Origin: Mucilaginibacter gracilis | GTDB lineage: Bacteria > Bacteroidota > Bacteroidia > Sphingobacteriales > Sphingobacteriaceae | Direction of reading: 5' to 3' | DNA: 64,000 nucleotides | Assembly (NCBI RefSeq): GCF_003633615.1 | Contig: NZ_RBKU01000001.1 | Coordinates: 1,922,001-1,986,000, forward strand | Program-made: the position numbers and the translations under genes | Notes under the pieces: generated by a model | Database searches by the model: none | What the model saw: only the letters and a program-made list of their open reading frames with translations | Told to the model about the DNA's origin: nothing | Shown here: one piece after another, positions 35,159 through 44,474 of the stretch | How positions within the stretch are numbered: the first letter of the stretch is position 1 | Layout of the letters: the number at the start of each line of letters is the position of its first letter

Positions 35159-35701
35159 ATGAAAACTACAACAGCACAAATTGCAACAACCGACGAACTG
35201 AAAGACTCGGCATTGAACGAATTGTTTATTGACGAACTGAAAGACATTTACTGGGCCGAAAAACATTTGGCAAAGGCCTTGCCTAAAATGATAAAAGGTG
35301 CAACATCGGCAGAGTTGAAAACTGCCATTGAAAACCACCTTAAAGAAACCGAGAACCATATTACCCGCGTAGAGGCTGTTTTTAAGGCTATTGGCGAAAA
35401 AGCTGTTGCTGTTAAATGCGAGGCTATGGCCGGTTTATTAAAAGAAGCCGAAGAGTTATTAGGCGAAACCGAAAAAGGCACCATGACGCGTGATGTGGCC
35501 ATTATTTCGGCAGCACAAAAGGTTGAGCATTACGAAATTGCTTCGTATGGTACCATGAGCACCCTGGCCAACGTGCTTGGTTATGCCGAAGCTGTTGAAC
35601 TATTGGAGGCTAATTTGGCCGAAGAAAAAAATGCTGATAGTTTATTAACACAAGTTGCCGAGAATACTGTTAACAGTGCAGCAAGCAGCGAAAAGAAATA
35701 A
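35159..35701 (+). CDS. YciE/YciF-type ferritin-like protein (DUF892)
   Basis: 180 residues of a four-helix bundle: 'LNELFIDELKDIYWAEKHLAKALPKMI' and 'EVEHYEIASYGTMSTLA' fit the DUF892 di-metal ligands (Glu, His, Glu patterns). Related proteins are induced by stress in enteric bacteria. It is followed after 30 bases by a second ferritin-like gene, probably as an operon. A 450-base AT-rich region lies before it. The exact role is unknown. Confidence 0.88.
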   Translation: MKTTTAQIATTDELKDSALNELFIDELKDIYWAEKHLAKALPKMIKGATSAELKTAIENHLKETENHITRVEAVFKAIGEKAVAVKCEAMAGLLKEAEELLGETEKGTMTRDVAIISAAQKVEHYEIASYGTMSTLANVLGYAEAVELLEANLAEEKNADSLLTQVAENTVNSAASSEKK

Positions 35702-35731
35702 ACCATTAACAAACCTTAGGAGGATAAAGGC

Positions 35732-36190
35732 ATGGAAAATACGAGTGATAAATTAAAAGAACAGTTACAACATTTGCTTTTAATATGTAATGATGGTATT
35801 GAGGGATACCGCAAAGCGGCCGATAACGCTAAGGGAATTGAGTTTACAACCTTATTTACCGATTATGTGTTACAACGCATTGAATATGCCAATGAGTTAA
35901 AAGCCGAAATACGTGCTTTAGGCGGGGATGCGGATAACGTAACCGGCGGCACGGTGGGTGTATTGCACCGCTTATGGACCGATATTAAATACAAACTAAG
36001 CAGCGACGAAGAACATGCCGCTTTAGATGCTTGTATTGAAGGCGAAAAAGCTGCAATTACTGTTTATGATGAGGTGTTGAAAAACCCCGAAGCCCTCACG
36101 CCGGAGATAGCCGAACTGATACAGGACCAACGAGATGGTATTGAACGCGCCCTGATAAAGGCCGAGCAACTATTGAGGGTTTACTCATAA
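35732..36190 (+). CDS. DUF2383/PA2169-type four-helix-bundle protein
   Basis: 152 residues, helical, with 'CNDGIEGYRKAADNAKG' and 'EEHAALDACIEGEKAAITVYDEVL' repeats as in the PA2169/DUF2383 family, another ferritin-like stress group. The stop is 31 bases before a strong terminator. Unusually for this phylum, a near-perfect Shine-Dalgarno AGGAGG sits at 35719-35724, eight bases before the ATG. Confidence 0.85.
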   Translation: MENTSDKLKEQLQHLLLICNDGIEGYRKAADNAKGIEFTTLFTDYVLQRIEYANELKAEIRALGGDADNVTGGTVGVLHRLWTDIKYKLSSDEEHAALDACIEGEKAAITVYDEVLKNPEALTPEIAELIQDQRDGIERALIKAEQLLRVYS

Positions 36191-36220
36191 GCAAACCATA
36201 ACTCGAAAATAAATTGAAGA

Positions 36221-36247
36221 GCCTCCGCGAAAGCGGAGGTTTTTTTT
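36221..36247 (+). terminator. terminator of the ferritin-like pair
   Basis: CCTCCGC and GCGGAGG close a GAAA tetraloop-type hairpin followed by eight T. Confidence 0.93.
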
Positions 36248-36380
36248 GGCGTGTGCGACACCTTTTGCTTTGCGGCATCGTCTGGATTATTATTAGGGGT
36301 GGTTAGGCTGTTATTGTTGTGCGTTAAATTTATCACCCTGCACAAAAACTTATTTTTAATGGCTTTAATCTTTTAAGTTT

Positions 36381-36388
36381 TAACTTTG
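36381..36388 (+). promoter_or_regulatory. -7 box before the small lipoprotein
   Basis: TAACTTTG fits TAnnTTTG exactly, 42 bases before the ATG at 36430. Confidence 0.4.
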
Positions 36389-36429
36389 TTTAATAAGGAT
36401 AACAAAACTATTTATTTAATACCAAAAAC

Positions 36430-36825
36430 ATGAAAACCCGTTTATTACTTTTTTTAATTTCGATATTGTTTTTGGCTACATCGTGTACAAAACAAAATGA
36501 TGTAACGCCAAACCAAACTATTTTAACTACTGCATTGGCCAGTAGCTGGACCACCACAGACGGCGGTAAAACTTTTTCGACGTTTATTAATACGCCCGAG
36601 ATAGACAGTTACCAAAATAAATACGGAGGTGTGCTTGTTTACGCCACTTACGATGGCGGTGCAAGCTATGAGCAGGTGCCCGAGGTTTATAACGGCGTTG
36701 CTTACAGCTTTACCTACAGCAAGGGGCAGGTAGAAATTGATATACAATCGGCAAACGGGGTTACTGCCATTACGCCGCCGGGAAGCATAGGCATTAAAAT
36801 TGTTTTGATTGCATCGGCACCCTGA
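36430..36825 (+). CDS. small lipoprotein of unknown function
   Basis: 131 residues: signal with lipobox ATSC (Cys19), then TKQNDVTPN and a beta-rich domain ('SSWTTTDGGKTFSTFI', 'VLVYATYDGGASYEQVPEVYNGVAYSFTYSKG', 'TPPGSIGIKIVLIAS'). The spacing of strands resembles other Bacteroidota lipoproteins of about 130-150 residues with no assigned role. It stands alone, downstream of a strong terminator. Confidence 0.7.
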   Translation: MKTRLLLFLISILFLATSCTKQNDVTPNQTILTTALASSWTTTDGGKTFSTFINTPEIDSYQNKYGGVLVYATYDGGASYEQVPEVYNGVAYSFTYSKGQVEIDIQSANGVTAITPPGSIGIKIVLIASAP

Positions 36826-37092
36826 GGATTGACTGCGGATGTTTGATTGGCGTGTTGGATGTGCTAATGTGGAACAGAAGCAATATCGAACACTGAATTT
36901 TGAACACCGAAGTTTGTCCTATAAATCCAATGGTTAATATTGGTGTGTTTGCCTTGGCAAGAGCGAGTGGTCGGCAGCGCAGACGCTGCCGACTGTTGGT
37001 GCTTACGGGAATAAGTTGAAATTACTATCAATTATGTGATAGCGGTATTGGTTAGCCGCTTGGCTACTTTTGTATTTAAAACAATTTTAAAT

Positions 37093-37992
37093 ATGGAAAG
37101 TAACATACCCGAAGAAACGTTAACGCTACAGCAACAACGTTTTTGCGATGAATATTTGGTGAGCTTTAATGCTTTTAGGTCGGCCATGCTGGCCGGCTAC
37201 AGCGAGAATACCGCGCGTAAGGGCGAATTGCTGCACTTGCCCAAGGTGCAGGACTATTTAAAAGCGGCCATGGACAAAACCAAACAACGGCTGCAAATTA
37301 CCCACGACATGATTTTGCGCGAACTGGCTAAAATTGCTTTTGCCAACATGGGCAATTTTTATGACGACCAGGGTGTTTTGAAACCGATGTACGAACTATC
37401 TGACGATGACAAGGCTGCCATTAGCCAGTACCAAATTTTGGATGCTGTTGACGATTATGGCTACCAGGTTGGCAAACTGAGCAAAATAAAACTGCACAAC
37501 AAATTATCGGCCCTGGATAAAATTGCGAGGCATTTGAATTTTTACAGTGTTAAGGCTGCTGAGGACGGAGGACGGAAGGCTGAAGACGGAGGACAGAAGG
37601 CTGAGGACGGAGTGCGGAAGAATGGGTGCGGAAGTTTAATTGCTGAGGACGGGGGACGGATGGCTGAGGTTGAAAGTTTGATGACTGAGGACGGAGTGCG
37701 GAAGGTTGAAGCCGGAAGTTTGACGGCGGAATTTGGTGGTGCTAATTTAGCTGATAGAAGTTTTAATACGGAAGTTGAGCAGGATGAAGCGGAGGTTTTG
37801 AGGCGGCTGGCTGCGGTTTTGCCGGGCGAGGAGCGTGGGTGCGCGGATGGTGAACCGGAGGTTTATATTGACCGGATGGGTAAAATTGCTGAACGTTTTG
37901 CTGTTTGCGATAACGTAAACGAGACAGGGCCCCCGATAGGAGGCCCTGCTGATGTATTGAAAAATATTCTTACTTTATCCCCCACGGGTTAA
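37093..37992 (+). CDS. terminase small-subunit-like protein with heptad repeats
   Basis: From ATG 37093 the protein is 299 residues. The first 160 show the phage terminase small subunit pattern: 'LTLQQQRFCDEYLVSFNAFRSAMLAGYSENTARKGELLHLPKVQDYL' is its HTH DNA-binding module, and 'LREL AKIAFANMGNFYDDQG' the following helical part. Residues about 158-215 are repeats of AEDGGRK-like heptads, made of the same kind of low-complexity DNA words found between genes. No large terminase, portal or capsid genes are nearby, so this is a lone, possibly domesticated copy. A TACTTTTG box (37065-37072) lies upstream. Confidence 0.75.
   Translation: MESNIPEETLTLQQQRFCDEYLVSFNAFRSAMLAGYSENTARKGELLHLPKVQDYLKAAMDKTKQRLQITHDMILRELAKIAFANMGNFYDDQGVLKPMYELSDDDKAAISQYQILDAVDDYGYQVGKLSKIKLHNKLSALDKIARHLNFYSVKAAEDGGRKAEDGGQKAEDGVRKNGCGSLIAEDGGRMAEVESLMTEDGVRKVEAGSLTAEFGGANLADRSFNTEVEQDEAEVLRRLAAVLPGEERGCADGEPEVYIDRMGKIAERFAVCDNVNETGPPIGGPADVLKNILTLSPTG
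37558..37725 (+). repeat. in-frame word array inside the terminase-like gene
   Basis: Imperfect tandem copies of GCTGAGGACGGAGGACGGAAG and shorter words (GACGGAGTGCGGAAG) keep the reading frame open and give a Glu/Asp/Gly-rich low-complexity region. It is the only array that clearly lies within coding sequence. Confidence 0.8.
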
Positions 37993-38003
37993 TTTTGAGT
38001 GAT

Positions 38004-38103
38004 TGAATTATTCAGTGATTGATTGATTGATTGACTGATTGAGTGATTGATTGAATAAGACTTAAAGTATTGGAATTTTTTTTCGTTCAACCACTCAATG
38101 TGT
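38004..38103. repeat. GATTGATTGA word array before fabI end
   Basis: Tandem TGATTGATTGA-like words (38004-38058) and a reverse-complement remnant TTCAACCACTCAA (38084-38096). It separates the convergent terminase-like gene and fabI. Confidence 0.6.
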
Positions 38104-38143
38104 GCCCTAATCTCTCGATTTTTAAAGGGTACGACAATAACTG

Positions 38144-38956
38144 CTATTTTTCCATTTGCTCTATAACGGCCTGGCTAACCCCGGTGAAAGAGAAACCACC
38201 ATCGTTAAACAGGTTTTGCATGGTTACCATTTTGGTTAAATCGCTAAAAAGTGATACGCAGTAGTTTGCGCAATCTTCGCCGGTGGCGTTGCCAAGGGGG
38301 CTCATTTTTTCGGCGTAGGTAATAAAACCATCAAAACCTTTTACGCCCGAACCTGCTGTGGTGCGTGTTGGCGATTGTGAAACGGTGTTGATACGTACAT
38401 TCTTTTTTACCCCATATTGGTAGCCAAAGTTGCGGGCAATGCTTTCCAGATAGGCTTTGTTATCGGCCATGTCGTTATAATCCGGAAATATGCGCTGGGC
38501 GGCTATATAGGTTAGGGCCACAACAGAACCCCACTCGTTAATGGCATCCATTTTCATGGCGGTTGCCAATACACGGTGCAGGCTAAGTGCAGATATATCC
38601 AACCCTTTGTGGGTAAATTCGTAATTGTTTTCGGTATAGTGAATGCCTTTACGCACGTTGATGCTCATGCCAATGGAGTGCAAAATAAAATCCACACCGC
38701 CACCAAAATGCTCCATGCTTTTTTCAAACAGGTTTTCAATATCGGCAGTTAGGGTAACATCAGCCGGGATAACCGGAGCGCCAATTTCTTCGGCTAATTT
38801 ATTAATGGTACCCATGCGCAGTGCAATAGGGGCATTGGTTAGTACAATTTGGGCACCCTCGGCGTAACATGCCTGTGCGGTTTTCCAGGCGATAGAGTTT
38901 TCGTCTAATGCGCCAAAGATGATTCCTTTTTTACCTTTTAATAAGTTGTATGCCAT
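38144..38956 (-). CDS. fabI: enoyl-[acyl-carrier-protein] reductase
   Basis: Last step of each fatty-acid elongation cycle, NADH dependent. 270 residues, Rossmann SDR fold with 'GIIFGALDENSIAWKTAQACYAEGA' coenzyme loop, 'YNDMADNKAYLESIARNFGYQYG' with the Tyr-x6-Lys catalytic pair, and 'INTVSQSPTRTTAGSGVKGF' after it. FabI is the target of triclosan and isoniazid-type inhibitors. It stands alone on the minus strand. The sequence from 38957 to 39213 shows no gene. Confidence 0.95.
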   Translation of the reverse strand: MAYNLLKGKKGIIFGALDENSIAWKTAQACYAEGAQIVLTNAPIALRMGTINKLAEEIGAPVIPADVTLTADIENLFEKSMEHFGGGVDFILHSIGMSINVRKGIHYTENNYEFTHKGLDISALSLHRVLATAMKMDAINEWGSVVALTYIAAQRIFPDYNDMADNKAYLESIARNFGYQYGVKKNVRINTVSQSPTRTTAGSGVKGFDGFITYAEKMSPLGNATGEDCANYCVSLFSDLTKMVTMQNLFNDGGFSFTGVSQAVIEQMEK

Positions 38957-39213
38957 TTGATTATTTTGATTTACGGTGTAAAATTAAAATTATTTATTGG
39001 TTATGAGAATAGTTTATTTAGTTGCTTGAGTGAGGGGCAAATTGGGTGGGTTAGGGTTTATTGCGCAATGGTTGATAGGTGAGTTGTTGATTAGGCTGTT
39101 AAGGATATATTTTGTTCGGGGCGTAGCATTTTGTAAATGAGTGTATCTAACCATCAAAAAGCAAACGACGGCCGTGTGGTTGTTAATGGTATAATTGGCA
39201 GTGTTGTAAACAG

Positions 39214-39690
39214 ATGAATATGGTTTTTGAAGAGATTTATCGTGATTACTGGAACAAGGTTTTTAGGATTTGCATGGGTTACGTTAACGACCATGACTGG
39301 GCCAGGGATATTGCGCAGGATACCTTTATTGCCATTTGGAAGCAGTTGCCCAACTTTAGGAACGAGGCTGCGATTGGTACATGGATATTCAGGATAGCAT
39401 CAAACAACTGTTTGCGGCAAATTGAACGTAACAACAAAATGCCGCGCGCCGAAATGCCCGAACAGATTGAATATAAAGCCGACCCGGATAAGGAAAGTCA
39501 AACGCAGTTTTTGTACAAATGCATAGCCGAACTGCCCGAAACGGACAGGATTATTATATCGTTAGAATTAGAGAATGTGAAGCAGGCCGAGATTGCCAGT
39601 ATTGTGGGGCTATCGGAAACCAACGTTAGGGTAAAGGTTTTTAGGATAAAGGAAAAATTGACCAAAAAATTTGAAAAATATGAGCACTGA
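39214..39690 (+). CDS. ECF-type RNA polymerase sigma factor
   Basis: 158 residues with regions 2 and 4: 'DHDWARDIAQDTFIAIWKQLPNFRNEAAIGTWIFRIASNNCLRQIERN' is region 2 and 'LPETDRIIISLELENVKQAEIASIVGLSETNVRVKVFRIKEKL' region 4. It redirects RNA polymerase to a small regulon. The next gene overlaps it by 11 bases and encodes a membrane protein, the expected position of an anti-sigma factor. Confidence 0.93.
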   Translation: MNMVFEEIYRDYWNKVFRICMGYVNDHDWARDIAQDTFIAIWKQLPNFRNEAAIGTWIFRIASNNCLRQIERNNKMPRAEMPEQIEYKADPDKESQTQFLYKCIAELPETDRIIISLELENVKQAEIASIVGLSETNVRVKVFRIKEKLTKKFEKYEH

Positions 39691-40267
39691 TTTTAAAGCT
39701 TTGTGGAACAACGAAGGTAGCCGCTTACCCGATATACAGGAGATATTTGCAAAGGCCAATAAACTAAACCGTAATATTAGGCGGAAGCTTTGGCGCGAAA
39801 ACGTTGTGCTGCCCTTAACGGCTATATTTATAATTTGGATTTGGTGGTATTACCAGCCACAAATGATAACTACCAAAATAGGCATTGTTATGATAGTAAT
39901 AGCCATAATAGCTTTTTTGATAGCCACAAACCAATTGTGTCCGCTGTTAACGGATGGTAACGCGGAGACGGATAGCCGGCAGTTTTTAACGCAGATGATT
40001 AAGATCAGGCAAAAGCAGGACTTTATAAGCAGCACCATGACGAGGGTGTACTTCACCCTATTATCAACCGGGCTGGCTTTATATATGATTGAGTATGCTT
40101 TGATGGGCGGAATGGTTTTTAGGATAACCTACTACACGCTAACTTTTGCCTGGATAGCCTTTTGCTGGTTTTACTGGCTGCCGCGAAAGGTTAAAAAGCG
40201 TAAAAAAGCAAATAACGAAGTGATTGCAAGGCTGGAAGAATTGAACGGGCAGTTGGGGAAAGAGTAG
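39680..40267 (+). CDS. membrane protein, putative anti-sigma partner
   Basis: From ATG 39680 the product is 195 residues. A cytosolic N-terminus of about 40 residues (SLWNNEGSRLPDIQEIFAKAN-like) precedes roughly four hydrophobic segments (about 45-65, 72-90, 130-148, 152-170), then a Lys-rich tail. It lacks the zinc-binding HxxxCxxC of ZAS anti-sigma factors. Gene overlap with the sigma factor, and the charged N-terminal segment, suggest it holds or senses for the sigma factor, but this is inferred from position. Confidence 0.65.
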   Translation: MSTDFKALWNNEGSRLPDIQEIFAKANKLNRNIRRKLWRENVVLPLTAIFIIWIWWYYQPQMITTKIGIVMIVIAIIAFLIATNQLCPLLTDGNAETDSRQFLTQMIKIRQKQDFISSTMTRVYFTLLSTGLALYMIEYALMGGMVFRITYYTLTFAWIAFCWFYWLPRKVKKRKKANNEVIARLEELNGQLGKE

Positions 40268-40386
40268 GGGAAATGATTTGGTATTGCAAAGCAACTGCAC
40301 GAGGCATATTTGCCTTGCATAGTTCGCTGTTCTACGTGCGGTTGCCACGCTATCGCTCGCAATGACAGCTTTTTTATTTACCGATC

Positions 40387-40477
40387 ATGTCATTGCGAGG
40401 AACGAAGCAATCGCACGCGGGCATTCGTCGCTCTGCATATCGGCCCAATTTAGGTACGGTTGCTTCGCAGAATGACA
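40387..40477. repeat. REP-like element and partial copy
   Basis: GTCATTGCGAGGAACGAAGC (40388-40407) and GGTTGCTTCGCAGAATGAC (40458-40476) form the arms of a decayed copy of the 3651-3739 element; an extra half copy (TCGCTCGCAATGACA) lies just before it at 40353-40367. It fills the space between the convergent sigma operon and recN. Confidence 0.7.
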
Positions 40478-40483
40478 CCATGT

Positions 40484-42145
40484 TTACCCCTTTAACAACT
40501 CCCTTGCGTTTTGCAGGGCGCTATCGCCGGGATTATCGCCACTTAGCATTTTGGCTATCTCTACTACACGTTCTTTGTTTGTTAGTGGTTTAATGCGGGT
40601 GTAGGTGGTTGCGGCGGTATCATCTTTATAAATAAAGTAATGGTTTGGCCCTTTGCTGGCTATTTGGGGCAGGTGGGTTATGGTGATTACCTGCAGGTTT
40701 TGCGACAGGCGTTCCATTACCTGGCCCACTTTGTTGGCTACCTCGCCGGATACTCCGGTATCAATTTCATCAAAAATAATGGTTGGCAGGGCGGTGTTGC
40801 TGGCTATGAGCGATTTGATACTGAGCATTAAGCGCGATAACTCGCCGCCGGATGCTACCTTACTCATCTCCGAAAGGGCATACCCTTTATTGGCCGAAAA
40901 CAGGAAGCGGATATGATCGATACCGTTTTGATCGAACGCCTGGGTTGCCGAAACTGCGTTTTCAATTTTAAGGGTGGCGTTGCCCATCCCCATTTCGCTC
41001 AGGCTCTCCTGTACCTGCTTTTCGATAAGGGGTATTGCCACAGTGCGATTGGCAGATAACCCGGAAGCCAGGCTTTGCAAAAGGTCTTTTTTGAGGGCTA
41101 TCTGTTGTTGCAGGGCCTCTATTTCTTCGTCGCCAAATAGTACCTGTTGTATTTTGTTAGATAGGTCTTGTTGTATCTGCAGCAGTTCGGCGTTGGTGCT
41201 TACGCGGTGCTTTTTTTGCAGGTTATAAATGAGCGTTAAGCGCGCGTTAAGTTCAAGGGCGCGTTCCTCGTTAATAAAGGTGCGCTGCTCAATGGTCTCA
41301 ATTTCGGATGCAATGTCTTTCAGTTCAATAATTGAGCTTTTTAGGCGCTGGTTTATTTCGGCAATCAGCGGGTCAAATTTCTCTAAGGTTGTTAATTGGT
41401 GGCTGGCTTCGCGCAGTTGCAGTAAGGCCGGGGTTTCGCCCTCGTCCATTAAATAATGAGCTCCCGATAGGTTTCGTTTAATATCGCCGGCATTGTTTAG
41501 GGCAAAAAGTTCCTGCTCTAATTTTTCCTGCTCATCGGGGCTAAGAGATGCTTTTTCCAGTTCGTCAAACTGAAACTGGTGATAATCCAGTTCGGCTTTT
41601 GCCCTTTCGCTTTCATCAAGCAACTGTTTTAGTTTGACTGTTACCGATTTATAGCCGCGGTAAGTAACGTGGTACTGGTTAAGCAGATCGGGATGTTTGG
41701 CTACCGAATCGATAACTAAGAGCTGGAAAGCCGGGTCGTTAATTTCGAGCGTAGCGTGTTGCGAGTGTATATCAATCAACTTTTCGCCCAGTTGTTTTAA
41801 AATGGTAAGGTTAACCGGCGTATCGTTAACAAATGCGCGCGATTTGCCATCGGCAGATATTTCACGGCGAAGTACGGTTTCGGGAGCGTAATCGAGGTCG
41901 TTATCTTCAAAAAAGGTTTTGATATGAAATTCGCCTATCTGGAAGGTGCCCTCAATAATGCACTTTTTTTGCTGGTTAAAAAAGTAGCGGCTTTCGGCGC
42001 GCTGGCCCAATATGAGCGATAGCGCACCCAAAATGATTGATTTACCGGCACCTGTTTCGCCTGTTAAAATATTTAACCCGGCACCGAAACTGATTTCCAG
42101 GTTATCAATTAAAGCATAATTGTTTATTTTGAGCTGTTGAAGCAT
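40484..42145 (-). CDS. recN: DNA repair protein RecN
   Basis: SMC-like ATPase for double-strand break repair. 553 residues, full length: Walker A GETGAGKS at 29-36, long coiled coil between about 155 and 370, signature 'VASGGELSRLMLSIK', and Walker B 'PTIIFDEIDTGVSG'. It is the last gene of a coaBC-DUF4835-recN arrangement common in Bacteroidota; here 158 bases separate it from the DUF4835 gene. With Ku in this genome it would handle double-strand breaks. Confidence 0.96.
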   Translation of the reverse strand: MLQQLKINNYALIDNLEISFGAGLNILTGETGAGKSIILGALSLILGQRAESRYFFNQQKKCIIEGTFQIGEFHIKTFFEDNDLDYAPETVLRREISADGKSRAFVNDTPVNLTILKQLGEKLIDIHSQHATLEINDPAFQLLVIDSVAKHPDLLNQYHVTYRGYKSVTVKLKQLLDESERAKAELDYHQFQFDELEKASLSPDEQEKLEQELFALNNAGDIKRNLSGAHYLMDEGETPALLQLREASHQLTTLEKFDPLIAEINQRLKSSIIELKDIASEIETIEQRTFINEERALELNARLTLIYNLQKKHRVSTNAELLQIQQDLSNKIQQVLFGDEEIEALQQQIALKKDLLQSLASGLSANRTVAIPLIEKQVQESLSEMGMGNATLKIENAVSATQAFDQNGIDHIRFLFSANKGYALSEMSKVASGGELSRLMLSIKSLIASNTALPTIIFDEIDTGVSGEVANKVGQVMERLSQNLQVITITHLPQIASKGPNHYFIYKDDTAATTYTRIKPLTNKERVVEIAKMLSGDNPGDSALQNARELLKG

Positions 42146-42236
42146 AAAAAAGTATCCCCGTTATGAGGGTACGAAATTACAAATTAGGAAGTAATTTAAA
42201 GGAGCTTATTTGCGGTACTTATTAACCGTAGATTTT

Positions 42237-42270
42237 TACCACAGAGTACACAGAGAGAGAAATACAGAGG
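42237..42270. repeat. ACCACAGAG word
   Basis: TACCACAGAGTACACAGAGA is one arm of a palindromic word seen in reverse complement at 52940-53001, a repeat type that recurs in many bacterial genomes. Confidence 0.5.
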
Positions 42271-42303
42271 TAGCGGAGCTGTATCGCTGGTTACTTAGCC
42301 CAA

Positions 42304-43203
42304 TTAATTCTTCTGCAAGGCGGCGTACTTATTGCCGTTACTTGGGTCGGCCTGGTTGAGGATGTTGTAGGCGCGGATGCGGGTTTGCGGGTCGGCGGCA
42401 CTAAGTATGGATACAAATTCGTCGCTTTTGGTACTAAAAAATATCAGCGGAAGCATGGCACCTAAACCCTGGCGGTCGAGCTGCTCAAGATCGGACAGCA
42501 AATCGGCAATGGTTTTGCGCGCGTTTATGGCATTATCGGCCATAGTATCTAAGCCCAAACGGTGGTAGTTGTAATTAAATTCGCGCAAAATGGTGTAACG
42601 TTTGTTGTTCAGGTTTTCGGCCAGCCAATAGCGGTTACGGTTGTTATCAAAGGCGTTCCAACCTTTGTATGATGCACTTTGAGCCGCCGTTACTATGGTT
42701 TGGGCTTTGGCGAAATAAAGGGAACCGCCAAATTTAGAAAACGAATCGTAATCCATACCCACAATTATGTTGGCATAAAAACCCAGTACCGATGTTAAGT
42801 TGCTTTGAAAGTTTTGCTCGTTAAAATCGAGCTGTTGGCCCTCGGTGTATACAAAATCGAAGTCCTTATCGTTAATGCTCAACAAAGCACTGGTATAGGT
42901 TGAACCAAAAATTGGCCTGGTTGATTGTACCTGCAACTCGCCACTAAACTTGCTGCTGCCATCCCAGGCGGTTATGTTCAGCACAAGGTTGCATTCAATA
43001 CGTTCTTGCGGTAAAACCTGGTCGGCACACCATTTGCGGTTGTTCATAAAATCCTTCATGGCGTTTTCAAGCACCTGGAAAACACGCTTATTGCTGGTTT
43101 GTATTTTTGGCGTAAGCACCTGCACATGCGCATTCAAATCTTGGCCGTTAACCAGGTTGGTTAGGCAAAGCAGGGTAATAATACAGGCAGCAAGTTTTTT
43201 CAT
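42304..43203 (-). CDS. DUF4835 (PorD-like) exported protein
   Basis: 299 residues with a signal peptide ([20 protein letters not shown]), then a soluble domain: 'QDLNAHVQVLTPKIQTSNKRVFQVLENAMKDFMNNRKW', 'GFYANIIVGMDYDSFSKFGG' and 'YYNYHRLGLDTMADN'-type helices. This matches DUF4835, named PorD in type IX secretion work, and in Bacteroidota is regularly next to coaBC and recN. Its start overlaps the coaBC stop by 4 bases (ATGA), so they are cotranslated. The detailed role is not established. Confidence 0.88.
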   Translation of the reverse strand: MKKLAACIITLLCLTNLVNGQDLNAHVQVLTPKIQTSNKRVFQVLENAMKDFMNNRKWCADQVLPQERIECNLVLNITAWDGSSKFSGELQVQSTRPIFGSTYTSALLSINDKDFDFVYTEGQQLDFNEQNFQSNLTSVLGFYANIIVGMDYDSFSKFGGSLYFAKAQTIVTAAQSASYKGWNAFDNNRNRYWLAENLNNKRYTILREFNYNYHRLGLDTMADNAINARKTIADLLSDLEQLDRQGLGAMLPLIFFSTKSDEFVSILSAADPQTRIRAYNILNQADPSNGNKYAALQKN

Positions 43204-44402
43204 GAGTTTATGAGTTCGGTAATTTTATGGCAAATATCGGCAGCAACTTCATCTTTGGTTTTAAGGTCAAAAACGGTTTTCTGTAAATTACGGTCAATAA
43301 TAGTTATTTTGTTGGTGTTTGTTTTAAAACCTGCGCCAGCATCGTTCAACGAATTTAAAACAATAAAATCGAGGTTTTTTTTGTGCAGTTTTTCAATGGC
43401 GTTGCTTTCCTCATTGTTAGTTTCCAGGGCAAAGCCAACCAGTATTTGGCCGGGGCGTTTTAGGGCACCCAGGGTTTTTAAAATATCGGTTGTTTTTTTG
43501 AGTTCGATGCTAAAGCTATCTGCCTGTTTTTTTATCTTGATGTTTGATACCGTTACCGGCGTATAGTCCGCCACGGCGGCGCTCATCACACAAATTGTGG
43601 CATCATTAAAATGAGTGGTGCAGGCATCAAGCATCTCGGCTGCCGATGTTACATTAATGCGTTTAATTAGCTTGCTGTGGGTTTGTTGTGCCGATGGCCC
43701 GGCTATCAAAGTAACGTCGGCACCCAGTTTGGCCAAAGTATCCGCAATAGCGAAACCCATTTTGCCCGAGGAGTGGTTACCTATAAAACGCACCGGATCA
43801 ATAGCCTCGTAAGTTGGGCCGGCGCTTACTAACGCTTTTTGATTAAGTAACGGGAGGCCTTTTTTTAGCTCGGCGGTTATAAAATCAACCATGTCTTCGG
43901 GTTCGGCCATGCGGCCTTCGCCTACCAGGCCACTTGCCAGTTCGCCGTAACCGGGCGGGATAAAAATATTACCGAATGCCTTTAGCTGCGCCACATTATG
44001 CAGGGTCGATTCGTGTTTCCACATATCGAGGTCCATAGCGGGGGCAAAATAAACCGGGCACTTGGCCGATAGGTAAACGGCAGTAAGCAGGTTATCAACC
44101 AAGCCGTTAGCCATTTTAGCCATTGTATTGGCTGTTGCAGGGGCTATAATAAGTAAATCGGCCCAAAGGCCAAGGTCAACATGGTTGTTCCACTCGCCGG
44201 TTTGCGGTTCAAAGTATTCAACAAATACCGGTTTTTTTGATAGGGTTGATAAAGTTAGCGGCGTAATAAAATTGGTAGCGCCGGGTGTCATTATCACCTG
44301 TACATCGGCCCCGGCTTTAACCAGCAAGCGCACCAGGAAAGCGGTTTTATAAGCGGCAATACTCCCGCAAACGCCCAGCACAATTTTTTTACCTTCCAGC
44401 AT
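43200..44402 (-). CDS. coaBC: phosphopantothenoylcysteine synthetase/decarboxylase
   Basis: Bifunctional enzyme making 4'-phosphopantetheine for coenzyme A. From ATG 44402 it has 400 residues. The N-terminal CoaC flavoprotein half shows '[10 protein letters not shown]', '[30 protein letters not shown]' with catalytic His and 'APAMDLDMW'; the CoaB half shows '[24 protein letters not shown]' and 'AVADYTP', ending near '[12 protein letters not shown]'. The ORF could extend 9 codons upstream without family support. First of the coaBC-DUF4835-recN block. Confidence 0.95.
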   Translation of the reverse strand: MLEGKKIVLGVCGSIAAYKTAFLVRLLVKAGADVQVIMTPGATNFITPLTLSTLSKKPVFVEYFEPQTGEWNNHVDLGLWADLLIIAPATANTMAKMANGLVDNLLTAVYLSAKCPVYFAPAMDLDMWKHESTLHNVAQLKAFGNIFIPPGYGELASGLVGEGRMAEPEDMVDFITAELKKGLPLLNQKALVSAGPTYEAIDPVRFIGNHSSGKMGFAIADTLAKLGADVTLIAGPSAQQTHSKLIKRINVTSAAEMLDACTTHFNDATICVMSAAVADYTPVTVSNIKIKKQADSFSIELKKTTDILKTLGALKRPGQILVGFALETNNEESNAIEKLHKKNLDFIVLNSLNDAGAGFKTNTNKITIIDRNLQKTVFDLKTKDEVAADICHKITELINS

Positions 44403-44474
44403 AAAGCAAAAATATACTTTATCTGTCAATATATTGTTTGTTAATTTAGAGAACCCTGTTTTTTACATGATACC

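Noticed and set aside
37558..37725. Repeat in the terminase-like gene as a CRISPR or minisatellite outside coding
   Set aside because: The reading frame stays open through it and the unit is a multiple of three in most copies, so it is better read as coding low complexity.
36900..38103. Prophage remnant around the terminase-like gene
   Set aside because: No integrase, capsid, portal, tail or lysis genes and no attachment-site duplication seen; flanks are normal chromosomal genes.
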